Shown: positions 59,715-64,000 of the stretch, piece after piece
How the letters are laid out: the number at the start of each line of letters is the position of its first letter
Position numbering within the stretch: the stretch's first letter is position 1
Origin: Bacillota bacterium
Lineage (GTDB): Bacteria; Bacillota; Bacilli; Bacillales; Cytobacillaceae
Direction of reading: 5' to 3'
DNA length: 64,000 nucleotides
NCBI GenBank assembly: GCA_030705955.1
Contig: JAUZPL010000006.1
Span: 1 to 64,000, forward strand
Notes under the pieces: generated by a model
What the model saw: the letters and a program-made list of their open reading frames with translations, nothing else
What the model was told of the DNA's origin: nothing
The model's database searches: none
Position numbers and translations under genes: made by a program

Positions 59715-60214
59715 TTGTGTATGATAACCAGTTCAATGCTAACGAATGGTTTATAATAATCGGATTAGGCATTGGCATTGTCACTACGATGATTTTACCA
59801 AAGCGATTTCCAATAAAAATTTCAATAGTTTTTTTTATGTGTGGTATTTATAGCGGATTCTTTTTTGATCATTCCCTCAGTGTTCAGCCTGTCAGTTTTT
59901 ATGATGTAAATGATAATTCCTCCTATCAATTTTTTGATTTTCTTTCCTATCTTACATTTGGTCCATTTAGCTATTTGTATTTTTATTTTTTTGATTGGTT
60001 TAATTTTAAAAATAAATATATACCAATTTATATACTTATGTGGTCATTCATTTGCCTTGGTTTTGAATGGTGTGCTACTTATGTTGGTGTTTATCATTAC
60101 CAGCATGGATACAGCATGTATTATTCGTTTTCTATTTATTTGTTGGTTTTAAGCAGTTGGCTTTTTTTATATTTCCGGTATTATGGAAAAAGCTCCGTTA
60201 CCTTGACTAAGTAG
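59711..60214 (+). CDS. CBO0543-like membrane protein
   Basis: DFLSYLTFGPFSYLYFYFFDWFNFKNKYIPIYILMWSFICLGFEW. Confidence 0.65.
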   Translation: MIVYDNQFNANEWFIIIGLGIGIVTTMILPKRFPIKISIVFFMCGIYSGFFFDHSLSVQPVSFYDVNDNSSYQFFDFLSYLTFGPFSYLYFYFFDWFNFKNKYIPIYILMWSFICLGFEWCATYVGVYHYQHGYSMYYSFSIYLLVLSSWLFLYFRYYGKSSVTLTK

Positions 60215-60437
60215 GCTTTTAGTTCTTTTCTAAGCCAATTTGGGTAAATCCAAAGGAATGAGAAGGAATAAAGTAATTCCTTATAGAAAAGAAGTATAAA
60301 CAAAATGATTGCCGAAGGTCAAAATGGATAAAAATTTTAATGACCATTGGAAAAAAGACAGGATAGCATCAGATAGTAGGATCTAATGATTTTACTACCT
60401 TTAGTGATATGTTTTTTGGGGAAAGGGAGAAAAAGGG

Positions 60438-61082
60438 ATGAATCGTAACCAGGTTTCTTTAGAATTGCCAGAATACCTTGAGATGGATCGAAGTCAAATA
60501 GAAAAGACTTTATTTACAGCACAAGAAAAGGTAAGAACCTTTGCAGCTTCTCATAATTGGGGTTTATATGCAAATGAAGCTTTGATTAAAAAAACACATA
60601 TTTTTTCTACTAAAAATGAATTTGATTATGCAGTTATTACAGCATTTGATCTTAATTCAAATACAGTACTGCCATTAACTGTTTCAGCCATCATTGCTAA
60701 TGATGAATTGCTCATGGTATCACCAAATGTATATGCAGAAATTTATCCGCAAGGCAAAGAAGAAAATTCTTATAAAAAACTAATTATTCATGAATTAGCC
60801 CATGCTCTTCATATTCGAATTCTAAATGGAGACGAAGAAAAAATGGGCCCAAAGTGGTTTTTTGAGGGATTTGCTATCTATGCAGCAAAACAATTTGAAA
60901 GCCATAGAAATATATTAAGTGATGATGAAATTTGGGAAATTATTTTGACTGATAAGGAAACTAATTATCAAAGTTATAAAGAGGTTATGGATTTCTTACT
61001 AGAAAAGGTAAGTATCAATGAGCTAGTTGCTCATGCCTGGAAATCAAATTTTCTGGAATTTTTACAATCAACTTTAGGTTAA
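60438..61082 (+). CDS. zincin-like metallopeptidase (peptidase MA-like)
   Basis: LIIHELAHALHIRI...KWFFEGFAIYAAKQ HExxH with downstream Glu. Confidence 0.8.
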   Translation: MNRNQVSLELPEYLEMDRSQIEKTLFTAQEKVRTFAASHNWGLYANEALIKKTHIFSTKNEFDYAVITAFDLNSNTVLPLTVSAIIANDELLMVSPNVYAEIYPQGKEENSYKKLIIHELAHALHIRILNGDEEKMGPKWFFEGFAIYAAKQFESHRNILSDDEIWEIILTDKETNYQSYKEVMDFLLEKVSINELVAHAWKSNFLEFLQSTLG

Positions 61083-61095
61083 GGGGCAGTTAAAA

Positions 61096-61506
61096 ATGAC
61101 TAACGACAAAAATTGTCCTTTTTGTAATCCACATACGGACAGTGACCAAAAAATCGTGTTTGAAAATGAGTTTTGTTATTTCTTACAGCATATTAAATTT
61201 CAGGAAGTTTTAGAGGGAAGTGGTGTAATTGTTCCAAAAAAACATCATGCTAATGCTTTTGAATTAACACATGATGAATGGAACGATACATACAATCTTT
61301 TGCAAAAGGCAAAAAAATATCTAGATGAAACTTTTTCTCCTGATGGATATACACTTGGATGGAATGTTGGAGAGGTTTCAAATCAAACGATTTTGCATTG
61401 CCATTTACATGTCATCCCAAGATACAAAGATGAACCATTAGCCGGAAAAGGGGTACGCTACTGGTTAAAGCAACCTGAAAATAAAAGGCGAAGAAAAACG
61501 AGTTAG
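61096..61506 (+). CDS. HIT family protein
   Basis: NCPFCNPHT; LHCHLHVIPRYKDE histidine triad. Confidence 0.93.
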   Translation: MTNDKNCPFCNPHTDSDQKIVFENEFCYFLQHIKFQEVLEGSGVIVPKKHHANAFELTHDEWNDTYNLLQKAKKYLDETFSPDGYTLGWNVGEVSNQTILHCHLHVIPRYKDEPLAGKGVRYWLKQPENKRRRKTS

Positions 61507-61516
61507 GATGCGAAGG

Positions 61517-61584
61517 GAATGTAAAATTAGACAAAGGGCCAAATCGGTTTTTTCCGAATTGGTCCTTTGTCTAATTTTACATTC
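61517..61584. repeat. long near-perfect inverted repeat (31-bp arms, 6-nt loop)
   Basis: GAATGTAAAATTAGACAAAGGGCCAAATCGG-TTTTTT-CCGAATTGGTCCTTTGTCTAATTTTACATTC. Confidence 0.9.
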
Positions 61585-61868
61585 GAAATTTCTGTTGTGT
61601 AACAATAAAATGGTATCGGCTCCACCTACGCCTAATACCGTGATAGCCACTCCTGCTATCCCCGCTAATTTTTAAATTTATTTCCGTAAAGCAAACTTAT
61701 CTGGGCTGGGGAAAATATGGATTGTTGTACTTACAAGAACAATCATACAACACAAATATTAACAGTTTATGACCATACCATTAATGTTTAATAACATTTA
61801 ATTCAAATAGGCCTTTTGACGGATTTATGAACTTTCTCGAATATATTTATTTAGACAGTCAAAACTAA

Positions 61869-62936
61869 ATGAAGATTAGTTTAAAGGGGGTTTTTGTCGT
61901 GGAAATAATAAAGCCAATCAAGATTGCTTCTAGAAAAACAAGCCCCAATGAAAAGTTAACTGCCGCTGAGATGGGTAAGCTCTGGGCTACCTACATGGGA
62001 AACAGTATGTCAACACGTATTTTAACCTACTATCTACAGCATGTTGATGATGAGGAGATCAAAAGGCTGTTAAAAAATGCACTAAATTTGAGCCAGGATT
62101 TCCTTAAGACCATAACTGGAATTTTTAATAAGGAAGGATTTCCACTTCCTATTGGTTTTACTGAGGAGGATGTTAATCTTGGTGCACCAAGATTATTCGA
62201 AGATGAATTTTATGTTCATTATTTAAAATACGTAGTAAAAGCAGGGCTTAGTATTTACAATGTAGCCATTCCATTAGTGTTTAGAGAGGATATAAAGGAA
62301 TTCTTTATTGATTGCTTAAATAAAACCATTGTATTGGTGGAAGAAATTAAAGAAATACTTATGGGAAAAGGGTTTATTATAAAACCGCCGCCCATTCCAA
62401 TACCAGAAAAGCCGGAATTTGCCAAAAGTAATTTTTTAAATGGATATCTTGGAGAAATTCGCCCATTACAAGCTTTAGAAATTACCCACCTTTATGACAA
62501 CATTGAAAATAATGCGACAAGTTTTGCTTTAATAACTGGTTTTAGCCAGGTTGTCAAAGATGAAAAAATTCAAAAGCTATTTTTAAAAGGAAAGGACATT
62601 ACGAATAAAGCAGTAGAGCGTTATTCGCAGAAGCTTCATGATGCTAATTTGCCTAGTCCTTCATTACTCAATCATTTAATAACAACATCAACCTTTTCAC
62701 CTTTTTCCGATAAAATCATGCTCTTTCACAAGGTAGACATGTTCTCGATGAAAATTAGGGCTTTTGGAAATTCAATGGCTGTAAATGGCAGACATGATAT
62801 TGCACTAATGTATTCTAAATCTTTAATGGATATTTCTTTGTTTGTTTCGGAAGGGGCCACTATTTTAATTGAAAAAGGGTGGATGGAGAAGCCACCAGAG
62901 GCTGTTGATCGAGAAACATTAGCTTTAAAATCATAA
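61869..62936 (+). CDS. DUF3231 family protein (paralogue 2)
   Basis: KLTAAEMGKLWATYMGNSMSTRILTYYLQHVDDEEIKRLL; strongly similar to 48275 gene. Confidence 0.88.
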   Translation: MKISLKGVFVVEIIKPIKIASRKTSPNEKLTAAEMGKLWATYMGNSMSTRILTYYLQHVDDEEIKRLLKNALNLSQDFLKTITGIFNKEGFPLPIGFTEEDVNLGAPRLFEDEFYVHYLKYVVKAGLSIYNVAIPLVFREDIKEFFIDCLNKTIVLVEEIKEILMGKGFIIKPPPIPIPEKPEFAKSNFLNGYLGEIRPLQALEITHLYDNIENNATSFALITGFSQVVKDEKIQKLFLKGKDITNKAVERYSQKLHDANLPSPSLLNHLITTSTFSPFSDKIMLFHKVDMFSMKIRAFGNSMAVNGRHDIALMYSKSLMDISLFVSEGATILIEKGWMEKPPEAVDRETLALKS

Positions 62937-63286
62937 ATGTTATTGAATTACTGCGATACTCAGGGAACGGTATCGCTTTTTTTGTACAAAAAGGAAATAG
63001 CGGTTTATGCATTTGCTGCTGTAAGGCTGGGAAGAAGGTATACAAGAGTTTGAAAAACATTTCTTTTAGGGTTAAATAGAAATAATACTATGTCAATAAA
63101 AAAGTCCGACCCATGGCCGGATAGGATAGTAATTGGTAGGTTTATACCCAAATTTACTATAAATTAAAAATATGACGAAAATGTGAACAAATTAATAAAA
63201 AAATTAGATTACTAGAAAAAATAAAAAGTTACTTCTATCAATTCATTATGGGGCATATCCATTTTAATAGAAGGAGGTAACTTCAA

Positions 63287-64000
63287 ATGAAGAATCAGAA
63301 AAAGGTTAGTATATTTATTCGGGTAAATGGTGCATTATTGTCCGTTATTCTAGTTTTTTTAATAGTTGGAAGCATGACTACCATTTTCTCCTTTACCATG
63401 TCTTCGGATTATGTGGGAATGGCTCTTGAAAAAAGTGATTTATCTAAGCTTTATATGTATTTCTTTGGATTTGAAAATCGATACTTTATTCAAAATAATA
63501 TGGAAGTAGAAAATATTCCTCTTACAAAAATTGGATTTCAATTAGCTACTAATATAAAAATAAATGATATGAGAACCTTTTTTGAGAGAGAATTACCGGG
63601 ATTCTCAGAATTTAATACAAAAATTCAAGTTGCAGGTGTAGGAACAGACATTACATCACTGCCTATTGAATCAGCACCTCCGATGGAAACGTTATTAACT
63701 GAAAGACAAGTATCTAAGGATGCCTTGAATGGTCATAATTCAAATAATAATCAACCAACCCCGAAACCAGCTGAGACTACAAATGGAAAGAAAGTCGTTT
63801 ATATCTATCATTCTCATAGCTGGGAATCCTATTTACCGTTACTCCAACAGGTACAATCACCAAATGATGCTACGAGCTCAAATAATACAGTTAATATTGT
63901 AGGAGTAGGGGATCAGCTTGCAATGGATTTAGAATCAAAAGGAATTGGAACGGAACATAGTACGGTAAATGCTGCCGAAAAACTTCATGCGAGAGGCTGG
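63287..64000 (+). CDS. spoIIP: stage II sporulation protein P (3' truncated by window end)
   Basis: AAGGAGG RBS; MKNQKKVSIFIRVNGALLSVILVFLIVGSMTTIFSF...KVVYIYHSHSWESYLPLL...GIGTEHSTVNAAEKLHARGW. Confidence 0.85.
   Translation, partial: MKNQKKVSIFIRVNGALLSVILVFLIVGSMTTIFSFTMSSDYVGMALEKSDLSKLYMYFFGFENRYFIQNNMEVENIPLTKIGFQLATNIKINDMRTFFERELPGFSEFNTKIQVAGVGTDITSLPIESAPPMETLLTERQVSKDALNGHNSNNNQPTPKPAETTNGKKVVYIYHSHSWESYLPLLQQVQSPNDATSSNNTVNIVGVGDQLAMDLESKGIGTEHSTVNAAEKLHARGW

Noticed and set aside
61465-61650. 61-aa minus-strand ORF
   Set aside because: Runs through the long hairpin and into the HIT gene; likely spurious.

Overview
This 64 kb window comes from a low-GC, endospore-forming Bacillaceae-type chromosome. 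Markers are spoVR, a 3'-truncated spoIIP, a GerPA/GerPF-family array, a YjcZ-type peptide, and a yhcT-yhcU-pgcA-yhdB-like block. It is mostly single-copy metabolic, transport and stress genes. No rRNA, tRNA or CRISPR array was seen. The most exciting signal is a set of UGA-interrupted redox genes that look like selenoproteins. (1) A peroxiredoxin has TGA at its catalytic Cys (DFTFV-U-PTE, 44529-45146), with a GCAGC-GGTC-GCTGC hairpin 12 nt downstream of the TGA. (2) A glutaredoxin has TGA at the first CxxC cysteine (NT-U-PYC, 34238-34468, minus). (3) An apparently undescribed 59-codon membrane miniprotein with two in-frame TGAs (33486-33665) is the last gene of a CstR-type persulfide operon. 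Its second TGA is followed by a perfect 8-bp hairpin with a GGT apical loop, as expected for a bacterial SECIS. Items 2 and 3 lie inside a large sulfane-sulfur cluster (30152-37361): CstR-like repressor, five rhodanese domains, persulfide dioxygenase, two TusA domains, TauE/SafE permease, CoA-disulfide reductase-rhodanese and DsrE. The cluster has ATACCC-N4-GGGTAT-like operators. Other points of interest: a complete 2-oxoacid:ferredoxin oxidoreductase operon with a consensus cre site; a TudS-like desulfidase/ECF S-component pair with tandem 17-bp dyads; a Met-rich protein/polyferredoxin/ArsR copper-or-metalloid-like locus; a tandem cupredoxin lipoprotein; a structured Bacillaceae-type intergenic repeat; a 31-bp hairpin element; a group II intron 3' end; and several pseudogenes.
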